A program made the position numbers and the translations under genes. Shown one piece after another: positions 11,259 to 23,600 of a DNA stretch of 64,000 nucleotides. How positions within the stretch are numbered: the first letter of the stretch is position 1; every line of letters starts with the position of its first letter. The stretch is taken from positions 8,435,669-8,499,668 of the forward strand of contig CAIIXF020000010.1 of the NCBI GenBank assembly GCA_903813345.2, given 5' to 3'. This stretch comes from Owenia fusiformis. Its lineage: Eukaryota > Annelida > Polychaeta > Sabellida > Oweniidae. Below the pieces are notes generated by a model, which did not search any database, had not been told where the DNA came from, and saw only the letters and a program-made list of their open reading frames with translations.

Positions 11259-11869
11259 CAGGGTGTCAAATAAGTCCCGTCCCCCCTGCTACAGCTAAAA
11301 CCTTAACAGAAGGTACCTAGTGTGATATACCATTGGAAAGATCATCCAAAGTTATATTAACTCACCAACTCTCAAGTATTTTGGATGAAATTTATCTATA
11401 TTTTTTTGATGTCTTTTAAAATTAACTTGCCCTCCTTTAAGTAGCTTTTTTGCGTCAAAATGACAAGGATATGACCTCAGAAATACATCAAAAAGTTAAT
11501 ATTTTTCAGATTCCACTTGTTACAAAAAGGTTTTCACCACTTTCCTTGCACCTCTTTTTTCTACACATCTAACCCTATCCAGAAATAGGTTTAATTCATC
11601 GCCATAAACATATTTAGTCATATTTTGGTCCCGTGACCTTTCTTATACACGATTCTTAAAATCGTGCCAAATACGCCAATTTGCCATGTTTCTAGGCATA
11701 TGGTCACCTCATTTGATACAATGTAAAAATTTCTGAGATTGATTGACATGTGTCAGATATATGCCAATCAACGTAACTTTGGAAGACCTTTCCAATGATA
11801 TATCACACTTGGTACCAAATATCTTGGTTTTGGCTGTAGAGGGGGGGACGGGACTTATTTGACACCCTG
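11259..11869. mobile_element. Mariner/Tc1-type MITE, copy 1 (nested)
   Basis: The 611-bp element begins CAGGGTGTCAAATAAGTCCC and ends with its complement, between TA dinucleotides (11257-11258 and 11870-11871). The inverted similarity extends about 110 bp inward. It lies inside the 3.7-kb TIR element, so it inserted later. A second copy in opposite orientation is at 25200-25811. Confidence 0.85.
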
Positions 11870-12021
11870 TATATAAAGGATCTTCGCCCGCAGGACGTGT
11901 ATTTTGAATGCCTTGAGAAGAACGCAAATATGGATAGGCTAATTGGTAACGGTGTTGCAATAGTAGCATTTAAAAATCTGTTCCTCTCGAGATTTATGGT
12001 CTTCTGAAATTATACTATTAA

Positions 12022-12327
12022 TTGGTGTTGCTGCATCATTGCTCAAATCCAGAGGAGTGTTGTTGCATCTTCGGTTTGGTGTTGTTGCATCAATAGTGAG
12101 GAGCTAAAACCGTGAACTTATTGCTTCTTGGTGATGGTACATGTATACTAATGACAGTTTCTTTAAATATAGATCGTGCGCTAACTGCACGTGTATGGTT
12201 ATTGAGCAACTCGTCCTAGAAATGGGTTTAATTGGGGAAACAAAATATCGTACGAAAATCTATCACCGGAAGTCTGGCCATCTTGATGCAACAACACGGT
12301 GTTGTTGCATCACGATACCCCCCAGTG
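12022..12327 (-). repeat. Right terminal inverted repeat of the 3.7-kb element
   Basis: Mirror of the left end. The outer tip reads CGATACCCCCCAGTG followed by the ATATT duplication. The hairpin arms GATGCAACAACAC and GTGTTGTTGCATC are separated by a single G. Confidence 0.85.
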
Positions 12328-12332
12328 ATATT

Positions 12333-14632
12333 GAATGAGCCACTTAAATGATTTAGCATATTAAAGAGAGAATCAGAGATAGCGAGCAGGCTAAACAAAA
12401 AATTGTATCAATTTTAGAATATTTTTGGCTCATGTCATTCCTTGTCACGTCTATTTTCTAAAAATCACAAAAGTGCATACTTAATTCAAGGAAAACAAAA
12501 TATTTTTAAAATAATGTATTATTTTTCTATAAGAATGGTTACCATTCTTATTATTTGGGAGAATTTAAACATTTTTCACCCATTTTTGCACTTTGAATCA
12601 TTAATAACTTCAACAATTTATAACATATTGTGAATCTTTTGGGAGATATTGTATTTGATATTGTAAGGAATAGATTGGTAGGTCAATTATGCACATTGCT
12701 TGTAATTTTGTCACCCCCTATAGATCTGATTCTGCCTTTAAAATGTTGCACTCTAAGTGACATCATTGTGATGTCATTTAGGGTGCAGATTTTTTTTAAA
12801 GTCAAAAAAAGTCTTTCAATTGTCAATTTTTCTAAATAATATGTTAAACTTTTAAAATAATCCAATGTTGATTGTCTAACGAGGTGGACAAGAAGAATAT
12901 ATCAGGTTTTAAATATTGATGTACCATTGGTTTCAATGAGAACTAAAATGTTAATATACATTTTCTCTGAACCACTTTCATGCATGGATAAGTTCATTTC
13001 TCGCGTATTTATTGACGAATTTTCTTAATTATACTCAAGTAACAAAAGTTACGTAACTGCTATTCACTGATGTTAATTAATACTTATTAAAAGATAAGTA
13101 TGAGCTCAAGAATTAAGTTTTAAATAAATTAATGATTTTTCGAACAAAAAAGTCCTACAAAAAACACTTTTTGAAAATTAAAAAACATTGGGTAAGCCTA
13201 CAATATAAGCCAAAGTGGGGTCTTCAAGAAATATACTTTTTCAAGAGTGAATACTTGAACAGCCAATTTGATTTCCATGGACACAGAATACATAACTTCT
13301 AAGCATGAGATTTCATCAAGAGAAAGCTAAGTACAGAGCTCTTATTTCCTATTATATCTGTTTCATCAAAAGATGTCAGATCTGATCAGTGTAGGTGCAG
13401 ACATATTTTTCTCGAAGATTACTTCATTGTACGTCGATATAAACGGGATACATAGCAACCAAAGATGTTTATATCCCCATCTCGATGTACTTTGGATGCT
13501 TTGCTGGTTTCTTTGACTTGGTAGTTATCACCTCAGATGTTTATTTATGCAATCGCGCGGACGTTAGAGAACGCAATTACGGTATGATGTGTTTCAAAAT
13601 CAAAATATCTGCTGCTGTTTCAAAGTGTGTTTGTTTACCTAGAACTTGAAAATATTTCTTTCTCGAAAATTTCTTTCTCGAAAATTTCTTTCTCGAAAAC
13701 TTATTTCTTTTAACTATATCCCAAGGTCGCAAGTGTTCATTTCATTAGCATAATATTCTATTTAAATCATATCTAATTAATTAAAAGGGATGGAACGAAT
13801 ATTCTATTACACGATTCATTACGTAACTGCAGCTACCTCTTATTTCGACGTCATTATACATTTTTAACTTATTGAAAGAGAAAATCGTATTCAATTTCCC
13901 AACTATTGGCCTCCATGTTTCGTTTCTAAAAATTGGTAGCGATGTGACACTAGTTGAAATATAAAATCACTTTCTCAAACATTTGCTAACATGTTACGAT
14001 TTTTACGTTTCTAACATAGAAATGATGTGATTTGATTAAACGGGCAGTGATTTTCAGCATTAGTAATATTGACGTCTATTAACTATAGACCAAACATGGG
14101 ATAACATTCAGGAAATCAATTGAGTTAATTGCAAAATTCCTTTGTATAATAAGTTATATTTGACGAGTAACCGGAGATATGTACCAGAATCAGATGTGAA
14201 GTTGATACATTTATTCAAATCGTAATTAATAAAGAATATAAAAGATGCATCAGAACATAAAACGAACAATGATATTTCTGAGATAATCATTCATTTGAAA
14301 CAGATTTTGCAAGGATTCATTTTCAATTATTTCACTTAAAACATACATTGATAATCAATGTGAATTAGTGGTTTCTTCTGTTTCTGGATAATTGGATTCT
14401 ATCAGGCTAGGAACTTTATGTCACTGATCTATTCTTTAACCCCATTAAAACAACTATTCAAACTGGCAGTACGAAAGGGTGTTAAAAACACTACGTAAAA
14501 GAAATGCGAATACTAAAACGTCATCGATTTACGAACGACAGAGTTTGATACAACGATCCATGGCCAGTTGATGATGGAACAAACATTTTTACCTTGATGT
14601 CAAATATTTAAATATATGCTCTGTAATACAAT
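12333..14632. other. Intergenic upstream of the nicotinic-receptor-like gene
   Basis: AT-rich with no supported gene. TTTCTTTCTCGAAAA is repeated three times at about 13652-13700 and adjoins the 30-bp block shared with 7831-7860. Any receptor promoter should be in the right part, but no motif is decisive. Confidence 0.45.
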
Positions 14633-14693
14633 ATGTGGATGTGCATCATTTTGTTCCTGGTGTTAGACGAGAGAAAGGGAGATCTTATTGCAG
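14633..14693 (+). CDS. Receptor exon 1 (start and signal peptide)
   Basis: ATG followed by WMCIILFLVL, a short hydrophobic core. It ends in phase 1 at a GCAG|GTATTA donor, matching the next exon. An alternative upstream first exon cannot be excluded. Confidence 0.6.
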
Positions 14694-17600
14694 GTATTAA
14701 TGCGTATTGTGATAAAAAAAAAGAATACGCAAGTATTTTGTTCACTGTCGGAAACAAAAGCAAGATGAATTTCATTCATGACACTGCAAGGTGGGCCAAT
14801 AAACGTCTACATGTCAAAGAGTATAGTTTACTTATTGATTGATTTGTCGATTGATAAATTACACAGATTCCCCTCACTACATTCAAGTAAGTAATACATA
14901 TTTTGTTTTAGCTTCCGAGGTTCCCCATCCCCATAATTTGACAAATTCTGTGTTTCTCTCCAACGAGACCAGACTGCTCAGTAAGTTGTTCTATGAATCT
15001 GGATACAACAGAAATGCACTTCCAAAACGAAATGCAAAGGACAGCGTAGAGGTTGCCATCAAATTTTACATTTCACAAATAGATGCGTTGGTAAGTAAAA
15101 TAGTATAACGAGGGTAACTTACGCATTTTAAGTACATGAACGTGTAAAGAATTGTAGTATTCTAGGGATTAGTTATCCAATTCGTAGTTTTTACTTGCCT
15201 CATTGCCTGTGGGTCATAATTTTCACGTTCGCGTACAAGTTCTCATAAAAACACGTAATTCCTCCAAATTACATTTTTACTTGGTAATTCAAATGTAAAA
15301 ATCTAGTTACTCTCATAACATAACATAGGAACGTATTCACAACAAAAACGCTATTGAATATAAAATAAACAATCATATAGCACTTGATCGACCATATAGA
15401 TAATTTATTCAAATTCTGTCCAATATTTCAGCGAGAGAAAGACCAAGTGCTGACTGTTACGGGATGGGTGGAGAGCGTAAGTAATAGCAGGCCCGTAGCC
15501 AGCTTTTGCCAAGGGGTGGTCACAAAATCCAGGGGGATAAACAATTGACAACTTTGACCCAAAATTACTTGAAAAGTGCTCAACCGACCCCCCCGCACCC
15601 CCTGTCTGAATCGATTAGATTATTTAAAGCCGTTCAAGCGGTTTAACAAGGAGAGTTGGCTCCCAGAGTTGATATTTTCGCTATATATGGGCATGTCCTG
15701 ATTACAAAATTTGAATTCAAACAGCCGCCATTTTGTTCACTTCGGCATTTGAATCGTGAAATTTGGTCTTATTTCCAAACGAAAAATTCCAAAATTCACA
15801 AGAAATGATCGGGATATAGGTCGATACTTTGAGTTAACCATAACTAGAAACAAACAAAAAACGGAGACCATATAAGAAGTTAATGTCCTTACTGATAAAT
15901 GAGTGTATGATTAATTGTTATACGGCAATCCGCAATCCGCAAGACCTTATCAGTCATTGTCCGTTTAAAACATCAATTATTTCTTCACATTACATTGCTA
16001 TTAGTGCCACTTTCTCGTACATTAGTTGATTAATTTTAGATCTGAAAGGTCTCACCTGTACAAATATAAATACCAAGCTAGTGGAATCCATTCTTGGTTA
16101 ATCAATTGATGATAACTAGTCTAATTGATTTGGTATAACTATTAGACACGATAGTCTTGAACTTATAAAATATATATCTCGGTCAATGGACCTTTCAACA
16201 CACTTGCAAGTACACAGGCTGTGCAAAAACGCAATAACGTTACATTTGGAATACATTTGCCAGAATACAATAAACTAGATGCGAGTAGAAATGATCTTGA
16301 TTGCATCATTAAATATCCAAAATTCAGTCAAAGTGATGTCATATTTGAAATCTACATGTTAAAATACATCTAAAAATATGGTTTCGAAAATTGTTTATCA
16401 ACTTTGAAAATTTAACATTTTTTGAAAATGTGACTTCTCGTTCGGGTTGATTCCCCATAGACTCCATATTACAAAATCACAAAAAGTGAAATATCTTTTC
16501 TTGTATTGGACATATAACATTTTCATTTACTGGACATACTTTAATTTGCATAACTATTCGATACATTAGGGCTATATGAAAATTGAACCACTTAAACAGA
16601 TGCAATTTAAGTTAAAGGGAACTTTCTACTATACCCGCCATACTATCTGACCCGAGCGAGCCACCTGGTGGGGAAACTGGTAACTACCTACTCGCATTTG
16701 CGTTATTTGTAAGCACCTTTTATAAGTGCACAGGGAATGCCAAAACAAAATTACATAACCGTTATAAGCGTACAGGGTGTGCCAACACACCAAAGTACAC
16801 AAGCGGTAGGGTGTGCAAATCAAACACTGCTCTGCTTTGCGAACGGATATTGACCCTTTGAATTGCCTATGGACTTCGAGACTGGATTTTATCTATCCCA
16901 CATCATTTGAGACTGAATACTCTTTTATGAGTACTAGTATCTACAACTATTTTTGATGTTATGAGTATTGACTATCAATTTTTTCAATTTTTCTTCAACA
17001 TGTATTGTAATGACTTCAGTATGAATGAAATGTCCCTTGGTGTTCAGGTCCTGGATTGTGATATTGGTTCTCGATTGGAGGGGGAGGGGGATGTTAGACA
17101 TTGTTTCTTTTCACGTTAGATCATGATTTTAGGATATATAGGGTCTACTTTTCTTATGAAAGATTTACACTTACAGTTTGCTTTTCTTGTTGGGTTTCTA
17201 GTCACTTTTTTAGTCACCCTTCCCTTTGGCATTTGTGCTTATACATTTGAATGTCTTGATTTTTTGTAATAATAGCCCAAAAAGGTTTGTGAATGTACCA
17301 AGATAAGGTTCTGTCTGTCCATTGATTATTGAACACCTTTAATATTTTGTCAAAAAAATGTTTATTTGTACTTCAGCACTGGCGTGATGAATTTATAACT
17401 TGGAATCCAGAAGATTATGGAGGAATCGAATATATCAACGTTCTCCCTGAGCTTGTTTGGTTACCACGATGGGCCTTATTTAGTAGGTAAGATAAATATC
17501 AAATATGGAAGGCACGTTGATATAGTTTGATTTTTGTAAACTCAAAATATTAAAATTATAAAATTTAGGACTTGAAGGGACCTAGAGGAAAACGAGAAGT

Positions 17601-20600
17601 AGTGACTTTTATACGTATTAAAAGACGCCCATTTGTTCAACGGCGCTTTAATGTTTGGGTCGTCGGTTCTCTTTCTATGGGCCAACCCAAAGCAAATCGT
17701 CAATCGGACCTTCCCCGGCTTTGACCAGTTTTTCCGTTTTGTCCTCACTGAGTTCTAAGTTGCCGTGATTAGCCCTGTGAAAATAATGCAAAAAGGATTG
17801 TTTATATCCAAAGATATACATGTAACGCATTGTAATAACCCATGGCCCAATTTTATCTTGGAGTATTTTGTGAATCCATTTTTGCATTATTTTGTTTTTC
17901 CAGCCCGGGCGATATTTTCAAAAGAGAATATTTCGAACTGTTTCAAGTGAGATACCTTAGTGATGGTGCTGCAAATATAGATATAGGTAATTCGGTTTTA
18001 TTTGACTATAGATCCATCATATAGACTACTACACAAGGGACTCTCTATCCCTTCAATTGGAGGAATACCATCTGCGGATGAGATTTGAAGCCCTGTTAGT
18101 TTGATATAAAAGTTAGATGTCCCGTGTAATATTGTCCCCTCCATTGATTTATATGTGTTTAAACTACTGTAATCGGGCCAGTATACAATGTGGACTATAA
18201 TACCTTGGGACTTAAATTGCTGTCATATCCTCAGCTCATTTCTTCATTTTTTGATTCTTGAATTAACCATTTATTTCGCTAACAATTATATCGAGTTTTC
18301 AAGAGAAGAAATTGAGACCGCCACCACTGTAGCATTCTAAGGATGTTTGCCTAGAGCAATTGACTGTGAATTATGATTTGAAGTCCCAAAAGTTCAATAC
18401 AATTGATTTCTCCCTGGGAATATATAATATATATTTCTTCACTTTTAGGGGGAGACTTTTCAACAGTTTGTCCAGTGAACATCAAATTTTACCCCTTTGA
18501 TGATCAGATTTGCAAATTTATTTTTGCAAATTGGGTTTACACGGGTAACGATGTTAACTTGACGTGCATGGAGCCGCATGTGAACCTGGAGGTGTTTCTT
18601 GAGAGTGGAGAGTGGGAAATCATTGAGGTAGGGTAATACCAGAAATAATTGATAATTGATACATTGATAAATCAGCCCAAAAATCTTCTTTGGTACATAA
18701 TTGAGATATTCCTACATGAAATAATCAAGACATTATCTCAATTTTCCATAGGGAACTCTATGCCTAAAATAATGTTATATAAAACCTCACTTGAAAGTTT
18801 CTTCTAACTACACTTGCTTATGAATATTTGACATAAATAAGACTGAAAATGAACGATTGATGGTGTATAACACAAGAAACATTGGTTCAAGTTATCTTAT
18901 TCTAAGTACATTAGGATTATGTTATTGGAGGTTTTGGATATGAGGTACACTCCCCTCCATAAGTTTGGCAACCTAAGCTCCCCCATTGAACTACTTCTTT
19001 AAGCCTCATTACGTTTGAATTTCTATTTACTTAACCGGCGATGAAATAACTTATAATATTAATGGAAACGTAACTTGACTTAATTTCCAATACCTCCAAA
19101 TTTTCTCAATTTTTTCCTCAATTATAATAGGTCGAAAATTGATGATTTTGATGAATTTTTGAAAATCGTCATTCCCATGTAATCCAATGGGAAATGGAGG
19201 ATTCGGGGCAAATCAGATATCAGGATATCTTTTCAGTAAAAGATTCAGCAAAAAATACTTTATACAGAAAATTGAATTGTCTAACTTTTTTTGTACACTA
19301 AGTTTTTAGTTTATTTGATAAATACTAAAGTTACAGCGCTTCAAAGTCATTTTTGAAAATAATTTTTCGCCTCCTGTGTTATTTCAATGGGAGAGGTTTT
19401 TTGAAAAACAATTTTGACTTGAAAGCTCTATAACTTTGTTGAACCTGAAGAAACATGTCAATTTTTTGTTAAATAAAGTTAGCAAATCCAATTGCCTGCC
19501 TAACTCGTATTTTTGCAAGGACTCGGATGGATGGATATTCTGTCATATGACTTGCGGCAAACTTACCATTTCCCATTGGTTAACAGGGGAGTGTCGATTT
19601 TTAGAAATTAATCAAAATCATCAATTTTCGACTTATTGTAACTGAGAAAAAATTGAGAAAATTTGGAGGTTGGAAATAAAGTCAAATTGCGTTTCCATGA
19701 ATAGTATAAGTATTTTCATCGTAGGTTAAGTAAATAAAAATTCAAATGTAAAAGGGCTTTAACACGTAGTTTAATGGGGGAGCTAAGGTCGCCAAACTTA
19801 TAGAGGGGAGTGTATATATTGGTATACATGCTGTATCCATCCCGGTCCAGCTCCCGAAAAGCGAACTCAATTTATGTTTTACTCAATTCACGAAATAAAA
19901 ACTATATTCCAAACTTATGCTTTATATTTTAACTTTTTAATATCAATTCATTGGTCTGCTCCAGCAAAATATGAGTATGAAAATTTCACAAACTTAAAAA
20001 CTACTTTTTAAGAGAAAATGCGTACCTTGAAGTATGTTTGGAATTTTATAGGGTGTAATGTACCAGTGTACCTAAACCCTCAACAGAGGGTATGGGATAC
20101 ATCTGTTATGTTATCTGGAAAATGTGTATTCTCATATTTCCATTGGGATAAACCTTGTATACAAAGCCTCCCAGTACATAACCATTATGTGTACTGTCTT
20201 CTCGGACCTCGGGAAGGAGGGTATGATGATTCTCTTGACAGAATCAATCCGACGACATTTTCAAGAATTGTTAATAATTCAACAGGATGTTTTAATCAAG
20301 TTAGTGCTATTTAATGAAACCCATTATCCCTGGAAAAGTGGGAATATAACATTGATTAGGTATACACCTTTGACATTATGTGAAGGGTGTTTTCTCAATT
20401 AACTTGATTGTGCGTTTCCCTGGTGATCTAAAGCAATTTCGTATGTTTGTTTTCCCATAAATGGCTTATAGACAGTTACAATTCATGAAAACACCGTGGT
20501 CAGAGGTAACGCGGCGCAGTCAAGCATATCTGTTCAAAACGAGGCTGCAACGCGGCAAAGACACAAAATGGCCACTCAGTGGAAGGTCGAAAGGGCGGTA

Positions 20601-23600
20601 AGTTTATTCATAAGCTTCATACACTGTGGCTAGTCGATCTATGTGGATGCAGTCAAGCACATGTAATGTTTCGTGAGTACCCGCCTCTGTACTTTTCAAT
20701 GGAAGAATTCTGCACTTTTGTTAAATAATCTATATTTACTCATCCGTGTATATCATACTTCATTGATTCACCAAACCAAAGCAACGCTATAAACACACAT
20801 TCTCTGATAATTTTACAGCGAATAGATAACTCAAACGAGTTCACTCGACCAGTTTTATCACCTCGCTCATAGCTGTGAGAAGGTATGTATAATTGCCATA
20901 TGTTTACCTTATAATGGGGAATAAAAAATTCAAGTAATATAATTATTTCACGTACACAAATATGTCTGTGTGATGTAAAATACAAATACAACGCATTTTA
21001 TAATATTTTTGGGGTTATGGTATGAAATAATTATGATGTATCATGTGGATTAGTAGACGTTCTAATTGGATTCAATGAACAGACTGGCTAGGTTTTAATT
21101 GAATCATTTTGAATGTGTGTATTTTTAATATTTTACATATATTTCTTAAACGCTCTCATTGGATACATCAGGAAGAAACAACTATGGTTACATATAAACT
21201 TGAGTTGGGACAATAATTCAACAAAAATATAATTTTACAGTAGTATATGGTGAATATTTGATGCCCGACGATAATCTGATGTTTACTCAAGATGATGGAC
21301 ATCTTGATTTTATTTTCCATATATATCACAACTATTTTGCAGATGGATCTGGTTGTCGTACAGCCAGTGGAGGAAACTGCCCCAACACGCCACATGTGCG
21401 ATGAATGCGGCAACCTTTTCAATAGCAAAAGCGCACTAAAAACGCATGGTAAAGAACAACATGGCCTGGGAAAAAAGTGCAGATTTGAGTTAAATGTTTT
21501 ATTTGATTGATACTTCAAAACTCAGGAGCAGATATTGTTATTTTACAGGGATGTGAGAAGGTGCTAGCATCCAATTCAAGGCTCACTAGACATGAGCGCA
21601 TCCATACCAGGGGAGAAAGGTTAAAATGTGATGCCTGTACAAAAACGTTCTGTAGCAAAGCAACACTTTTGAACCATCTAATGGAAGAATTCTGCACTTT
21701 TGTTCAAATAATCTATATTTACTCATCCGTGTATATCATACTTCATTGATTGGCGTACCTAATTTCAACATCTTCATTGTCATCATTACATGTTATGGAC
21801 CCGTTTTTCAAATTCACAGTATAAGGGATGAAACCATAATTTTTTCTTCTGTAATGGCATTTTCCAGTTGACGGGTCTATATAAAGTCTATCAATTTTCA
21901 ATTCTTCATGAGGGTGTATTGTAATGATGTGGCTAATTACTTCACTGAATAAGGAATGTTTATCCAAACAATGGATACAAAGAAAATCTGGCCAGTTGTC
22001 CATCTGTAAATAAATCATCATGATAAAAGCATAATTTATTATAGCATCCATTTGTTACCGTTCTGAATCCAAATGATACATAGTTGAATCCATTTGATAC
22101 ATATATGTTGACGTTTACGAAATGTTGTTCAAATATCTTCCCTATAACAGGAATATGCTAGCTGAAACTTTCACACATTGTCATACTATGTATATTGAAT
22201 ATGTATGCAAGATTTCAAGTCAATATGTTAAGTAGAAACTCTGAGATCACTTACCTCGATTTTCTGTCATATTTTTTCAACGACCCCATTCCCTATAATG
22301 TACGCGAGAACCCACGAAACATTGCATATACATGACTGCATCCACATTGATCGACTAGCCACAGTGTCATACACTATGTTTTTGACTTTGTCACTTGACA
22401 CATATCTATTAAATCACGTATATACCACGGTAATCTCTATTTCTTCAAAGTTTCATCACTGTTTGCCTTCTGTTAACCGATTCTGGGTGGAAAACCAGGT
22501 ATATTTTGGAAACGCAGTTCAGACACTTCGGCAACGCGGGTTCAGACATCATACATAATAATTTGACAAAACTGGAAACGCAGTGACAGCAATGCAGGTG
22601 ATGTTCTATCGTGTACGATAATAACATTATCAAAGCATTCTCTATCTGCTTTTTCCGGATAAAAACACCAAGATAATTATGCACCAGATGGGATGTAATG
22701 TATCTGGTGATATGAATTTCCGTTTATTCCCCTCGACATTTATGTTTATTGTAGAATTGCTCCCTATTCTTCGTCTCTTCGTTCTGTATAGGGATAGATT
22801 GGTATTGCTTGATCTTTTTCTGAAAAAAAGTCACATGCCTTATTAAATCAAAATCCTCGACAGAAAAGCATAATGCAAAACCTCTTTGTACTTTACAATA
22901 CAGAGAAAGTTGATGCCTGCACCGCGTTGCCATACAATTTAATCTATGCTGTCGACGCGTTGCCATAATTGCTGAAAATGACTGCGCCGCGTTTCCGGCT
23001 AGTTCAATTTTGTAAGCAGATTGCGATGAAAATAAACAAAAGTTTCAATCTTAATTTGTATTGTACATTCTATAAGTATCAGGCTATTGAATGTCAATGT
23101 TAAAGGACGATTCTCGGTTTGGAGAACAGTCTCCTGGGCTAATAATTTTTAAATGAAAAATATAGAAATATTACCCAAATTAAACTATAAATATTCAAAA
23201 GAGGACATTTAAATCTACAAGATGTAAAATTTACAAATTGGTCTGAAGCAGGGATAACGTTCAATTTGACCGATTCAATAAAATACAAGTCTCGATTTGG
23301 GGAAAAAAGTTCATCAGTGTACTGTGCTAATATTTTTTCGCGAAAAATCTAGAAATATTACCCAAATTAAATTATAACTGTTCAAAAGTAGATAATCAAA
23401 TCTATATTATGTAAAAAATCAAATTTATCCGAAGCAGGGATAATGCTCATTTAGATTGATGAACTTCGTTCTCCAAACCGAGAATCGTCCTTTGCTCATG
23501 AGTGGCGAAATACCTCCTTAATTGGAATAAGAAGATAGGTCAAGAGAAATAGGTTTGGGAAATCATATCTGCGTTGACTATTTCTTTACTCTGGTCAATG

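Larger units (their letters stand above)
8634..12327. mobile_element. 3.7-kb non-autonomous TIR DNA transposon, TSD ATATT
   Basis: The ends are near-perfect inverted copies starting CACTGGGGGGTATCG. They stay alignable for about 300 bp (8634-8934 against 12327-12022). A direct 5-bp duplication ATATT flanks the element (8629-8633 and 12328-12332). Each tip carries a hairpin made of GATGCAACAACAC and its complement, and copies of GATGCAACAACACC recur subterminally (near 8871, 8901, 12031, 12057 and 12080), as transposase-binding repeats do. No transposase frame is present. The interior holds palindromic units and a nested mariner-type MITE. A 5-bp duplication is known for Transib/ProtoRAG-type elements, but the terminal heptamer does not fit their consensus exactly, so the superfamily is left open. 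Confidence 0.85.

Noticed and set aside
8634-12327. Assignment of the 3.7-kb element to Transib/ProtoRAG
   Set aside because: The 5-bp TSD and CACTG start are suggestive, but the heptamer does not match and no RAG1-like sequence is seen.
21168-21518. 116-aa minus-strand ORF opposite the zinc-finger exon
   Set aside because: Antisense shadow of the C2H2 frame with no recognisable content.
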